A stretch of DNA of 58,233 bases from Heterostelium multicystogenum (GCA_003667245.1 RCNN01000240.1:1-58233); one strand, 5' to 3'. Positions 46,695 to 58,233 are shown, counted from the stretch's first letter. Notes: generated by a model from the letters alone, not told the origin. Made by a program: numbers and translations.

Positions 46695-48246
46695 TCATAA
46701 TCGATTAAAGTAGACGATAGACATCACGGTGAAAAGTCCAACTGCGGAGAAGAAATGCCAAACGTCATGTGTATCAAAGTATCCAAATACTACACAGGGC
46801 TTGTTTAGTTCCTTCGATTCATCAAATGGTAGGAACTTATTGGTAACTGCAATTTCGAAAAAGTAGAATCCAAGTCCCTAAATTATTTTATGTTAATAAA
46901 TCACAGTGAATGACAAATAAAGATAGTTAAACTTACCCAGCAAACTATCATAATAGCAAATACAATCCAAATCATAAAGTGGATACGTTCTCTGTATTTG
47001 ATTTTCATTGCAATGTAGTAAAAATAGATAGATCAAAAAGTTTAATATAATAATTCCCCTGTTAATACAATAAGATGTTAGTATCTATCACTCTATTCCT
47101 CAAAGAAATCATTTCATCTTACAATATTAAATTTGAGAAGTTATTTGAAATATTGTACACTATTCCGATAATTGATGATGCCAAGACGATTCCCCAGTTC
47201 AATACAAATGCTAGTACGATTGCGAACAAACGTGGTTTATCCTCGACTTCGCTTGGATGACGAATTTTCTTGACATAGTTCCAAAGTACTGATACTGATG
47301 GATTGATCGATAGTCTTTTGTGTGCTAATAAATATCCAGATCCAGAGATTGAAATATATGCAAATAGTAAGAAGAATAACACCCAAAATCTATAGATTTA
47401 AATAGATCATTGATAAGTATGAAATGTTTAATGGGTGGTTATCTGATTTGATGACTTACATATATCCGCTAATGGCTGTTAGTGATAGAAAGTTCAAAAA
47501 TATAAACATGGCAAAGAAAGAATATGCACGAAATGCACCAGCTGTGAAGGTGGCGTGTCGTTTTTGGTGCACTGTGAAAAATAGTAGTCCGGCTCCTATC
47601 AACATATAAGTGGTATCGAATTGGAAAATTCAGTTTCGATGGGCAAACATGGTAGAGTGCCGATGAGAAACCCTCACACAAAACCGATACACCTACACAA
47701 TAGTAGAGAGACATATCAGTGTGTAATCCATGGATTCCGTCTTCTTTTGTGTGCGGTGAAATGTAAAATAAGTAAAAATGATCCACCAGCTAAAATATAT
47801 GCTAAATTACTGATAACTAATGTTTTATATTAGTATGTCTACAATAAAATACAGCCATCATGGATGGTTCGGACATACCATTATTGAAAGCTCTTAGACC
47901 TAGAAATTCATGAGCACATTTAAAATTGAAATAACATTGTGCATTGTCTTGATATTGAAAGAATACAAATTGGATTGAGGGTAAAAAATAAAATACTGAT
48001 ATAATTAACAATATCTTCCAAAACTATACGAAATGTTGACAACGGTTAGAAAGAGGGAGTGCCGATAAAAGGGTTTCCCCTATAACTTACATATTTTAAA
48101 TATACTGGCTGATTTTTCTGTTGTCTTCGCACTTCAGAGTGGTGTATCAACTCTTCAACTGTATTCGGAAGTGTTTCAATCAAAGAGCTATTAATATCGT
48201 AGGTATCTTCATTTTCATTGCTATTCTCAACATCGATCTCCATCAT
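46695..48246 (-). CDS. SID1/SIDT-family transmembrane protein lacking the large ectodomain
   Basis: Exon 1 (48246 to about 48085) codes for an acidic, Asn/Glu-rich cytosolic-type head: MMEIDVENSNENEDTYDINS ... EELIHHSEVRRQQKNQPVYL. The next exon starts with a membrane helix (LLIISVFYFLPSIQFVFF) and the family motif CYFNFKCAHEFLGLRAFNN. Then GLHTDMSLYYCVGVSVLCEG and SALYHVCPSK (conserved Ser and His), LFFTVHQKRHATFTAGAF, SVLWNYVKKIRHPSEVEDKP (47280-47220), and C-terminal CVVFGYFDTHDVWHFFSAV with stop 46695-46697. These are signatures of SID1/SIDT proteins (CREST superfamily, membrane hydrolase-like metal site). Metazoan members have a large extracellular beta-rich domain before the first helix; here only about 65 residues precede it. 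Introns near 46877-46935, 47000-47060, 47395-47458 and 48010-48085. Frame changes near 47610 and 47880. Role (RNA or lipid handling) not deducible. Confidence 0.87.
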
Positions 48247-49944
48247 CTTTATTTGTATATATAAATATATTTAATTATCTGTTTATCTTGGTATTGGTAT
48301 TGAGCTAAAACAATGTTGATTGTAGTTTTTTGTTGAGGGTAGGAATCTGATGGTAGAAATCAAGATTCTAGGAGAATTGATGAGGAATACCTAATTTTTA
48401 GTTTTCCAAGAGAAACTAAAATTAAAACTATCGGTTAATGAGGGAAATAAATTATTTTCTAAATTAAACTCAGTTGTATCTGAGATTTAGATTTTTAGCT
48501 GCATCTAAAAATGAGCAATAATGATTCTCTTCTAACAAATACAAATAACATCACAAGTCAAGTGCTGTTTATTGTAAAATTTAAATAAATAAATATTATA
48601 AAAGAAATGAATATATAAAATTCATAACAACAACAACAAACAACAAACAACAATTATTGTAATTTTAATAATTTATCATCTATATTATAAAAAAGAATGG
48701 CAAGACAATTAAATATTGTTGTTATTATTTAAAATCATAGGATAGTTGAGGGTGTAGGTTGTGTTTGTTGTTTTGGGTGAGTGAAGTGAGGTGAGAAGAG
48801 AGTGAGTAGTATTTTGTAACACACATTCAAAGAGGTGGGTTGTAGTTGTAGTTAGTTGTTGTGTTTTTGAGATGAAATTGTAGTAAGACATCAATGTATT
48901 GCTTTGTTGTTGGGTAGATTGGTGGAAATGAAAAAGTGTAAAAAGTGAATATAACATCATTGTATTGTCATGAAAAGATATGTTTACTGTTGTTATCTTA
49001 ATGAATACCTTCATTATAAGAATTAAAGAATTGTTGTTGTATTCTTTGATAAGGAAAGTTTAAGAAAAGTTAGATAAAAGTGATTCTTAAGAAACACTAT
49101 ATTGATCTTTATCTTTCAACTTTAAATTCAATTTCAATGTAGAAATGACAACAAACAAACATATAAATAATATGATTTATAGTTATAGAACAACCTAGAT
49201 TGACAAGTGTTCGTAGGATCAAATTTAAATGGGGATTATAACATACATCTTCAATTTACTAAAACTACAATAACTTTAAATACTATATCTTTAAATATAA
49301 CTATAAAATCTAATCTAGTCTTTTTTTAAATATATACATATCAATGATTTAATTTAATTCTACAACTCTTACAAGAATAATACTAAAAGTAATAATAAGT
49401 GCAAAAAGATAATAATATTATGTCAATGCTAGAAAAGTGATTGAATAGGTTTAAGTCAGTGTTGTTGATTCATCTTAAAACCAGCACAACAAGTTCGTTT
49501 AATTAATGGTTTGTCATACTAACCCCAGGGATTAAAATATATTTAATATATAATTAAATCACTTAAAAATATTTTCTCAAAAAAAAAGAACCTATTCATT
49601 TGATTTCAAATAAAAGTTTTGCTAAAAAATTTAATTAATGCCACGCTACACAAAGGTTTGAGGATAAAGGATTATTATACAAATATTTATTATAATATTA
49701 TATTGGGTTGGGTGGTATTTGTTTGGTTATTTTTATATAGTGATAATGATTGATTGAGTATAAGAAGGAGGATCTTGATTTCTATGTATTATTATTATTA
49801 ATATAAAATATTTTTGATTGTTTTATTGCAATGGAGGAGCATTATACATTAATCTGTTACAAAAAAAGGAATAGAAAGGCAACTACTACTGCTGTCAGAT
49901 CTGTTAGTTGCTGATGAAGGATACTGTGTTGTTAGTTTCACCAC
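48247..49944. other. AT-rich intergenic region upstream of the SIDT-like gene
   Basis: 1.7 kb. A 101-codon minus frame at 48709-49014 (Thr/Asn/Leu-rich) is the longest, but it consists of ACA/AAT/CTC simple-sequence codons with no domain pattern; not accepted as a gene. Otherwise low-complexity A/T. Confidence 0.45.
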
Positions 49945-50685
49945 CTAGTGCTTATAGATGAGTGGTGGTGAAATCGATAAAAGTCCAATCTCTGCGCCAT
50001 ACTGAAGTGGATCAACATCAGCAGAAAATGCTTGGTTTAGTGTGATTGGGTTGTGTGTACGGGTAGGTGGGGTGATTGGCTCTGTTATCAAGCCAGGCGA
50101 TTGGGTAAAAAGGGGAATCTTCAATTCGATTATTGAAGAGGTTGATTCTTGAGTGTAATTTTCTATTATACCAAAAGAGTTGATAGGTAAATCATCATTT
50201 ATATAATTTTACTCTCATTGTTTTCATTATCAGAACTCTTGTTGGCTTTAATATTATTGCTACTATTACTATTATTACTGTTGTTGCCAATACTACTTGG
50301 GTTGTTGGAGGTACTATTGTTTACGACTGTGACCGCCTAAACTGCTGCTGCTGAGGTTCAAATGATTTCTGCTTATACCAAAACTATTATTTTTGAGGTG
50401 AGTCAAAGTAGTCATGTGCCCTACTAAGTCATCAAAAGTCTCCAATGAACGAGTTTTAAAATAATAGTCTGTATTTCCTGTCCTGCTTCCTCAAATTGAC
50501 TGTTTGAGAAATGAGTAATATTTGATGTTTTCCAAGGCTTGGGAGCAACAATTTTCTTGTCATTTTCATATATTGAAGAAAATGATTCATTCTTTAAGAC
50601 CCTGCCATAGCTATCAAGAACGATTTCCACGATCACCCATAAATGTACGAGGTGAAAATGTTCTTTGAGGCATTATTTTGTTCAT
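49945..50685 (-). CDS. Unrecognised Ser/Asn-rich protein, gene hidden by frame changes
   Basis: No family recognised. Reading from ATG 50685: MNKIMPQRTFSPRTFMGDRG, DSYGRVLKNESFSSIYENDK, KIVAPKPWKTSNITHFSNSQ, EEAGQEIQTYYFKTRSLETF, DDLVGHMTTLTHLKNNSFGI, a Ser/Asn low-complexity linker (NPSSIGNNSNNSNSSNNIK), then NDDLPINSFGIIENYTQEST, ELKIPLFTQSPGLITEPITP, PTRTHNPITLNQAFSADVDP and LLSISPPLIYKH, TAG 49945-49947. About 245 residues after allowing for frame changes near 50614, 50460, 50332 and 50203. The sequence across all four joins is non-repetitive and protein-like, with Ser/Thr-Pro motifs suggesting a phosphorylated regulatory protein. No membrane segment or catalytic motif. Sits isolated between long AT-rich spacers. 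Confidence 0.65.
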
Positions 50686-53600
50686 ATTGTTATGTATTGT
50701 TTGTATATTGTATATTAAGTTATTTATATATTATTTGGTTAAATAGTTGAGCTGCTTGATCAAGTGACAATTCAATACCTATGTTTTAGACAAATCCAAT
50801 TAGTAATTGAGCTAACTTCAGATCGTAACTGCGATGAAGACTTACCTGTTTTGGAGTATGTAAAAAAGTATAATACAATATAAATTCAATGTAGTGCGAA
50901 ATGTTAAGATTTGTCAAAGTGTATGTACAAATGATAGATAAAGTATATAAATAGGTGTGAAAGAAACCACTGGAGAAAATACAACTATGTGTTCGAATAA
51001 GCGGTAAAGACGGAGAACACAGAGAGGTGATACAAAAATATTAGATTTAAACTAAATTAAAATCAAATATTTAGTTTTTGATGAAGAATATAATATAAGA
51101 AATATAAATATAAAATAATATAATATATAAATGTTGAGAGTTGTTATTTGTTACAATAGATTATTTAAACTAAAGTTAATTAATAAAATTAAAATAATAA
51201 AAAATTATTATTAGTAAGGGTAATCATAAATATTTCCAAAAATAATTTTATATCAATATTGCTTTGCTGATTGGCAGGCAGGTTCTATGTAATAAATAAA
51301 TAGATGTAAAGTAGGATAAGAGTAGTAGTAGTAATTGGTTTATTAGCAGTGGGTATGTGGGTTGGTTGTTTGAAAAGGTAGATAGTGAGATAAATTAAAA
51401 ATTAAAAAAATTATTATGATAATTAAATAAATCTATGGATACAGTTTGTTTTTTTATAAATAGACAACAAATTATATTAAACTTTGCTTCTGAGCAACAA
51501 TCGTTTAATGTGTTATATTTAATTCTGATATAAGATGCTGCTTACACAACAACAACAATACAATGAAGACAAATAATATAAATAAATACAAGTAAAAAAT
51601 TTAAAAATACCAAAAATTATAACTTGGTGAAAACTAAAAAGTTTATATAAATAAACAGCAGGGTGAAATTGATATTAATTATTGTTACAATATCACTTAT
51701 TATTATTATTATTATTGGTCGACCCAAGAACTAGCAATAACAATTAGAATGAGAGATTAAAATGAGTTGAAAGGAGCAGGTGGCAGAATAGAAAGCAAAG
51801 AAAAAGAAAAGAAGGAGAAAAGATTGGTGAGGGAAGGTAAGGAGTAACTGGATGTATTTTTAATGAATATTGTGTTGTTATTGTACTATTAATATGGAAA
51901 CATTAATTGTGTCGTTTTGAATGTTATTTTCTAAATTTATCAAAATACAACTCTATATCATAAACAGGTGGATACATATCAAACAAACATATAATTGAGA
52001 TCATATTGATAATTTTAATTTTATCTTGTTATTGATGTGTGTGGTGTGCATTTATTGTGGCGTTTATTATTATTATTATTATTCATATGCTTGTTGCTGT
52101 TGTATTGTATGAATTGCTAGTTCATTACCATTCTAATTTTAAAAGGAGATTTAATACTTGCATGTATTTGTTGCCTGGGGTATTAAAAGTATTGTAATTT
52201 TTTCTTGTTAAAACCAAACTGCACATACATAGACAACACATATATATAATAATAACAATCTGGTTTGTACAGTTGGTTATTGCTTTCATAATGATAATAT
52301 AGCATAGATATTAGTGTGGTAGGACTGACAACCACTACTCTTTCAATTTATAAAAGAGAGGGAGATAAAAACCATACCACCAATACACACACCTAATTTT
52401 GTTTGATTAAATAAATTTATCGTAGATTTGAATCGATGTATGGCAATAACTACTACTTCTAATAATAATATAATATAACAAAGGTGTCGTTTGTTAAAGT
52501 AAATACTACTGCTAATTATTATTATTATTGTTGTTGTGTTGTTGGTATGATGATTAAATTATTTATTGATAAACATCGGTGTACTTTGAGATTTAATATG
52601 TAATACATATAGATTGATAGATACATACATAGAGAGATTTATTATTTACATATATTTACAAAATTAATTACACAAAGCGTCAAAGCTGCTTGTCACTAAC
52701 TATCTATATTTATACAATCTGACAAAACCAGGATATTTAAGAAAAAAAACAAAAATATTTGCTCGTCATAATTTAAATCAAAAATAAAAGCAAACAACAC
52801 CAATCCAAATAAAATATATTTCAAAAAAAATATTATTAACCAACTATTTAAACACAGCAATGTTTGGTTGGTGGTATTGGGAATAACCCGCATTTATAAT
52901 CTTGCCAAAATTTTACTAGTAAAGTAATTTCATTTGAACTATCCAACAACAGACAATCATTACTATTACATGTTACTACTAATATAATAGCATTGTTGTT
53001 GAGCACAGATGGTATTGGTGTGAATCATAGTGAAATTAAAATGGTAAAATTGGTCTGAAAAATGTGAGAAATGGGGGTGTATGTGCTTACTGTTTTGAAA
53101 GTATATTTACAACAATTATCAAAATACCATAATTATTATTATTATTATTATGACTACTACTACTACTCCCACTTCAACATAAAATAGTATTTAAAAATAT
53201 ATTAATATTTACATACCTATAATATATTATACTGTAAAAAGGGTATAGTTATTGTAAGATTACTTTTGTGGATATGATTATATAAATATACTATACAGAG
53301 AAATAAAATATATAAAAGTATCTAGAATTGAATAGATTTAACTATTGTTGTTGATTATAATTTAGTTCGTATTGGTTAGTTAGGGTATCAATTAAAAGGC
53401 TGTTTGTGTTGTTGAATTTGTTTGTGATGGTATAGATTTGATTTCGTTGTAATTGAAGGTGACAGATCAGTGTGATTGGATATATGTACAAGTGTGGTGT
53501 TATTATAATTATAAAAATATATTAAATTTACAAATGAAACAGTGATATAAATCTTTATATATCTATGTTATGACTGCTATTCTAAAATAAACATGTGTAG

Positions 53601-54089
53601 CTATTAAATATACAAGTTGAGTGTTGTTGTTGTTGTTATTGTTATTGTTATATATAATATTATTATATATTATATATGTCTATTTGGTTGATTTACAGCG
53701 TTTGATGGTTATTGTTACTGTTGATGTTGTTGCTATTGTTATTATAATTGAGCTATTGCTATTTATTCCTGTTTATCGATGATGTTATTGCTATTATTAT
53801 TATTATTAAAAACAATTGAAGTTGCTGGTTGATTTGCAAATAAGATTATATTTTACTATACAAATATAAATAAATACTATATATATACATTTAATTACTA
53901 TTATTATTTTTATTTTTATAATTATTATTATTTATTGGTCAAGAAATATATTTATATATTTCTAAACAAACACACAACAAGAAAAAAATAGAAAAAGGTT
54001 CCCAAACTAACAGTTGCCACCAGCCAACTCGAACAAGAGGGGTATCCAAATTTAAATTCTGGAAATGATGAGAATATTAAATTACCCAA

Positions 54090-54272
54090 GTGGATTATTT
54101 TATTTGGAAGTTGATCAAAAAAATGGTTCTTGACACACACATCACATTTGCAAATGAAATTATTTTTAATAATAATCAGTTTGATGTGCTAACTCCATTA
54201 GGTAACTTTAGGTTTGTGGTGATAGTTATTTATGATGAAAACAAAAGCAAGAAGGGAAGTTGTGAAAGATAA
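54090..54272 (+). CDS. Possible short exon or gene remnant (weak)
   Basis: Two consecutive plus-strand blocks in different frames read like protein: VPKLTVATSQLEQEGYPNLN followed by SGNDENIKLPKWIILFGS (about 53998-54113), then MVLDTHITFANEIIFNNNQF and DVLTPLGNFRFVVIVIYDEN. Joined by one frame change they would form a ~90-residue segment. No start, no family and no other exon found within the surrounding spacer; could be a remnant. Confidence 0.25.
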   Translation: MDYFIWKLIKKMVLDTHITFANEIIFNNNQFDVLTPLGNFRFVVIVIYDENKSKKGSCER

Positions 54273-54965
54273 GATTAGAGCTACAGATAAGAATTTCACA
54301 AGGTGCTGTGGTTTACACTATTATTACAACTATTAGTTATTTATCAAAATATTATTATTGATATCCCACCTGAGGTCTGTGTTGTTATTTGTGATTTTTA
54401 AATACTATAATATAATTTGTGTGTGTTGTTGTTATTGATGTTGTTGTGTTGGTTTATCTTGGCTCTGGGATTATAATAAAATAGCACATCTTCCTGATTG
54501 ACTATTGGATTATCTTCAATGAACAAATGGTCGATAATTGGGGTTGGCACTTGGTTGTTGTATGTTTGTTTATTATGAGTGTAGAGTGTAAAGGAAGGAT
54601 AGATGAGGATGCAATTTCAAGTCTGTTATTTGTTTGAGATTATAAATAAACATGTGGTTGACAATGGCGATTGAGTGGATTGGAAGCAAACTAAAGTATT
54701 TCTATACTTACACTTCAATCTCTTTAACTATCTGACTGATGATCTATATCAAATCTAAAATAAATAGTTTCAATAACTAAATTTAATATTAATATATGTA
54801 TCTCTTACTTCCAAACAATGAATGTTCTAAAATAGCAACATGTATTTATGACTAGTATTAATTGATTAGGTATCCTATTGTTACATTACAGCAACTACTT
54901 TGCTAACAAATAATTTAAAACAACTACAATGAAATTATTTGAATATCAATTGATTGATGATTAAT

Positions 54966-55025
54966 TAACTAGTTAGTTAGTCATAGGTTATATATATTTT
55001 ACCTAACTAAACTAACTAACTAACT
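54966..55025. repeat. Imperfect inverted repeat (TTAG / CTAA)
   Basis: AACTAGTTAGTTAGTCATAG on the left and CCTAACTAAACTAACTAACT on the right, around a TATATATATTTT centre. The arms can pair over about 15 bases with small bulges and include AGGT/ACCT next to the loop. Confidence 0.6.
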
Positions 55026-56815
55026 ACTAAACTTATAACAAGTGGAATGGAACTAATAAATTGATCGACTCTAAATAAAGCTTGACTATATTTATAGGTT
55101 GATAAAAGAAGATTGAAATACTGTCAAACAAATTATTAGCCACAAGAATAATGTTAACTAAAGAGATTCATTTTCAGTCATCTCTGATAACTATGTTTGT
55201 TGAAAACAATAATAAAGTCAAAGGATATGATCACAATTTAACTTTGCTTATATCCTTCTAACTTTCTGATCACGTTAAAAAAAGCTGTAATGTTATGTTG
55301 TTGAATTCAATTGAATCGATCGTATCGAAAAGCTAATCTTCATTGTTACTATCATGATTATTTATTAGGAGATGATGATGATAGTGATCATCCACTACCA
55401 ACTCACAAACAGCTTTTTGTGTGTGGTCACATTTGTGCTTTTAATAAAACTTATTAAAGAAGCGGATTGTTTATAGTTCCGATGTTTGATGTACAATATT
55501 TGCAACTCTGCTGCTGCAACTAATATTATATTATTATAATAACACTCCTAACTTTGTTTCTACCCATTTTAACCATCCTTAAAATTGATGATGATAATGA
55601 TGATAATGATGATTGATTGGTTTGTTTGTTTGCTTGTTTACCTTTCCTTTTCTTACTTCAATTATTTCTATATAATTATCTCTGTTATCTGATCTGTAAA
55701 TATATATCTAATTATCGATGAAATAACAAACTCTTTAACTATCTTGATTATTGATGATTAGTTATTATTGATTATTATATTGTTCTGAGTTATTGTAGTT
55801 TGGTCTGACCCAACTAAATTAATGATAATTCGAGCAGAGGTAATGAACAACTGAAACTGCAGCAGGTAAGATCCACTTAGCCACAAAAACAACAAAACCA
55901 CAGTAAAAATAATATTGATATTATTGATATTGCCGATCTTTTTTATTGGGTATTTTCCACTGAAAACCAAATTTAATGTTTACTATAGTCACCTCTGTGA
56001 ATGCAGTCCAAAAAAAAACTACAATAACAACACACACTACCTTTTTAAAAGTGTGCACCAGATTTTAAAAATGTCATTTACAACAATACTTTGACTGAAA
56101 ATGCGCTTCACAGTCCACTCCTCTCTCATCGATAAAATGGGTTTTTATCTTGATTTTTGCAGGTGAACAGGATGGATGTTTGTTTTTTTTTTTCTTTGGA
56201 AAAAACCGAGAGAGGATATTTTGCGGTCAAATTCATTTTTAAAGAATTAATTTATAGAATGAATTTTATAGAATGAATTTATCTTTTACTCTTCCAAACC
56301 CTACCTTCACTGGAAGAGAATGACCAATGTACTATGATTCCGATATTATCTATTTCTTTGTTGGTTTTTTATTTGTTTTTTTCATTTCATTTTTAATAAA
56401 ACCTTTAAAGTTTCAAAATATTTCTTACTGAAGGTGACCAGAAATCAGTTTTCCATGTGTTGAGGATCAAAATAGATGATATAAATTTTAATTATGAACA
56501 AGATCCACCTTTGGAACTCATGTTCCAAATAGAATGTTTCTATTTTGAATTTAGAAATTAATAATAATATTAGAGTTCATTGATTTTGATCCAAATACAC
56601 CTGATATCTTAATAAGAATGAAATACATGTTGAGAACAAATATTCTTAAAAAAGATTTGATCAAAATAAATTACAAATATGATAAGAAAATTTTTAATTT
56701 ATTTTTCGTTTCTTTCTGAACACACTGAGATTTATGGTTGATTGTGTGGTGACGATACGATATATTCGTTTTCGAATATTCATCCATCATTTAGTTGAAA
56801 TTAAGTCGAGAATCA

Positions 56816-58233
56816 ATGTCAGGGGAGAAGAAGAAGAATAGTGATAGAGATACAAAATGCTTCAAGTTTATTGATGAGTTAATATTGCGTTTTGCTCAGA
56901 GCGATCGCATCGTTAGATACAGACATGTACAGTCGAATTTGATGCTGATTCTGCATCATTGCCCTGGTCCAAAGGTGAATGCTTCTATCATTGTGCCCAC
57001 CGAGGCTACCGACAACAAAGGCCTGCCTCATACCTCGAGCACTTGGTTTTCGAGGGATGTGACCAGATTCCCTATCGTGAGTTCATCGAAAGCATTGCAA
57101 ATAGAACTTTTTCAAGTCCGTCCAACGCTTACACAGCCCGAGGACCACACATGCTTCTCGGTCGAATCGGTTGGTCCAGAAGGATTGATCGATTATCTGC
57201 CTATGTTGTTGCGCTTCGTCATGTGTCCAACTTTGAAAGACACTGACTTCATCACAGAGGATCTACCATGTAGATGGCGCCGGACAGGAGCAAGGTGTCG
57301 TGATGTGCGAGATGCAGTCGCGTGAGAACTCGGTCGAAGATCTTTCAGACTATAACATCATGCGAAAACTCTATCCCGGTAGCCCCTACTCAAATTCCTA
57401 TGGTGGTATGGTGAGTCAGTTTCGCTTTCATTGACCAACCAAGATATCCGTGATTACCACGGAAAGTACTATCACCCAGATCTGATCACTATCATCGTCC
57501 AGGGATGCATCGATGAGCCTGCACTCTTGGCAAAATTGGACGAGACTGAGATACGCGCAAGCCCATTCTACGTTGACAAATGGCAAAGAGCAGCGTGTGA
57601 TGCCATGGCTCCAAGAAATACCACCCATGACCGAATCAAGTTCAACTGTAGTTCATTTCCCATGTGAGGATGAATCGGTTGGAAGTGTAGTCCATAGGTT
57701 GGCGTGGCCCATCTGTTTACGATAATGAAACATTGGCAGCACTTGGAATATTAATACGTTATCTCAATGCAATCTCTTCATCACCTCTACCGCAGCACTT
57801 TATGCATGGAAAGCATCCCTCGCAAGCAACTTATCACTTACCATTTCAAGAGATTAAAGAAACAAAGATATTGTTAGAGTTTAGTGGAGTCAGTGTTTAT
57901 AATAACGAGCAGGAAGGAAACGATCATCAAGAGAAAGGTAATGATCAAGATGAGGAAAATGAAAATGAAGAGGATATTGACGAAGAGGGAGAAGATGAAG
58001 ACGATGAAGAAGAAGAAGATGAAGAAGAGAATGACAATGGGCATGACAATGGAGCAGAGGATGATATAGGTTTTTATTAGATGATGGAAGCAATGATCCA
58101 AATCTATTGAATGAATATTCAATGTACAATAGAGTTATCAAAGTGTTGGAAAGATGTTAAAAGGAAGGGTTTCGATAAGGATGAAATGAAATATGCAATC
58201 GACAAAGAGATTATCAAGATTTTAGAAGGCTAT
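56816..58233 (+). CDS. M16-family (inverted zincin) metalloprotease, 5' part, truncated by window edge
   Basis: ATG 56816 (MSGEKKKNSDRDTKCFKFID) is chosen because it follows an in-frame A/T-rich leader. Zinc site: GLPHT-LEH-LVFEG, the HxxEH motif, broken by one missing base near 57036. Then YREFIESIANRTFSSPSNAY (compare the family segment after HLEH), HTCFSVESVGPEGLIDYLPM, EVYH-type block VDGAGQEQGVVMCEMQSREN (second zinc-ligand region), KLYPGSPYSNSYGGM and LTNQDIRDYHGKYYHPDLIT. This arrangement fits the M16C branch close to yeast YOL098C/Sdd3 rather than mitochondrial processing peptidase or classical insulysin. A long Asp/Glu-rich insertion (57930-58060) separates two structural halves. The C-terminal half lies beyond the window. 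Frame changes near 57036, 57128, 57262, 57420, 57655, 58070 and 58158. Confidence 0.85.
57905..58065 (+). repeat. Acidic low-complexity GAA/GAT tract
   Basis: GAA, GAT and GAG codon repeats coding for a run of Glu/Asp inside the M16 protease gene. Purine-rich on the plus strand; likely slippage-prone. Confidence 0.8.

Larger units (their letters stand above)
50686..56815. other. 6.1 kb gene-poor, low-complexity AT-rich region
   Basis: No convincing gene on either strand. It is full of simple sequence: ATT/AAT trinucleotide runs (51700-51716, 52068-52084, 52518-52530, 53128-53150, 53795-53810), TTG/GTT runs (53618-53650), a GATGATAAT patch (55586-55612) and a palindromic TTAG/CTAA patch (54966-55025). 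A weak reading frame (54090-54272) is listed separately. The 3' 200 bases before 56816 serve as promoter of the M16 protease gene. Confidence 0.55.

Noticed and set aside
48709..49014. 101-codon minus frame, Thr/Asn/Leu-rich
   Set aside because: Built from simple-sequence codons without domain pattern; not accepted as a gene without expression evidence.
55758..55970. 70-codon minus frame in the gene desert
   Set aside because: Ends in an Asn run from ATT repeats; hydrophobic middle is typical of chance AT-rich frames.

Overview
The window looks like nuclear DNA of a dictyostelid social amoeba or a close amoebozoan relative. It is very AT-rich. Most introns that could be delimited are 60 to 75 bases, AT-rich, GT...AG and often begin GTAAGT; a few are longer. 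Stop codons are mostly TAA. There are Gln/Asn-rich tracts encoded by CAA and AAT/AAC runs, and nearly every gene is separated by T/A-rich spacers. The conserved proteins (CDC5L, GIGYF-type GYF protein, Doa10/MARCHF6, PIGN, VPS26C, SIDT-like protein) are eukaryotic, and a multi-member kelch-like protein of dictyostelid style is present. No species can be named from sequence alone.

Layout. 0-8 kb, all minus strand: a possible small exon, a helical-repeat-like protein (perhaps TTI2-like), a kelch-like beta-propeller protein, and mitochondrial 2-oxoglutarate dehydrogenase E1. 9-20 kb: a Lys/Pro-rich putative nuclear protein (+), S-formylglutathione hydrolase (-), aspartate-semialdehyde dehydrogenase (+), the GPI ethanolamine-phosphate transferase PIGN (-) and the splicing factor CDC5L (+). 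20-32 kb: a GYF-domain translational repressor-like protein (+), a type II membrane glycosyltransferase (+), the Doa10/MARCHF6 ER ubiquitin ligase (-), the signal peptidase SEC11 (+) and VPS26C of the Commander/Retriever complex (-). 33-43 kb: a secreted ependymin-like protein (+), a candidate structured RNA, a DnaQ-like 3'-5' exonuclease (-), two tandem acyl-protein thioesterase genes (-) and V-ATPase subunit A (-). 43-58 kb: two unrecognised genes, a SID1-family membrane protein without the usual ectodomain, an unrecognised serine/asparagine-rich protein, a roughly 6 kb gene-poor AT-rich stretch, and the 5' part of an M16-family metalloprotease running off the right edge.

The genes are independently transcribed housekeeping genes, not an operon. 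Themes are endomembrane quality control (SEC11, Doa10, PIGN, glycosyltransferase), endosome and lysosome function (V-ATPase, VPS26C, SIDT-like), mitochondrial and amino-acid metabolism (OGDH, ASADH), lipid or thioester hydrolysis and RNA processing.

Almost every conserved gene is interrupted by one or more single-base frame changes, most of them in or next to homopolymer runs, although protein similarity continues on both sides. The simplest reading is indel error in the assembly, not mass pseudogenisation, so the CDS entries are gene spans. Most contain introns and/or frame breaks, and exon borders are given only where they could be read. I did not find a convincing previously undescribed multi-gene system. 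The strongest unexplained signals are a hairpin-rich intergenic RNA candidate (34.7-34.9 kb), the ectodomain-less SID1-family gene, the unrecognised gene at 49.9-50.7 kb and the gene desert next to it.
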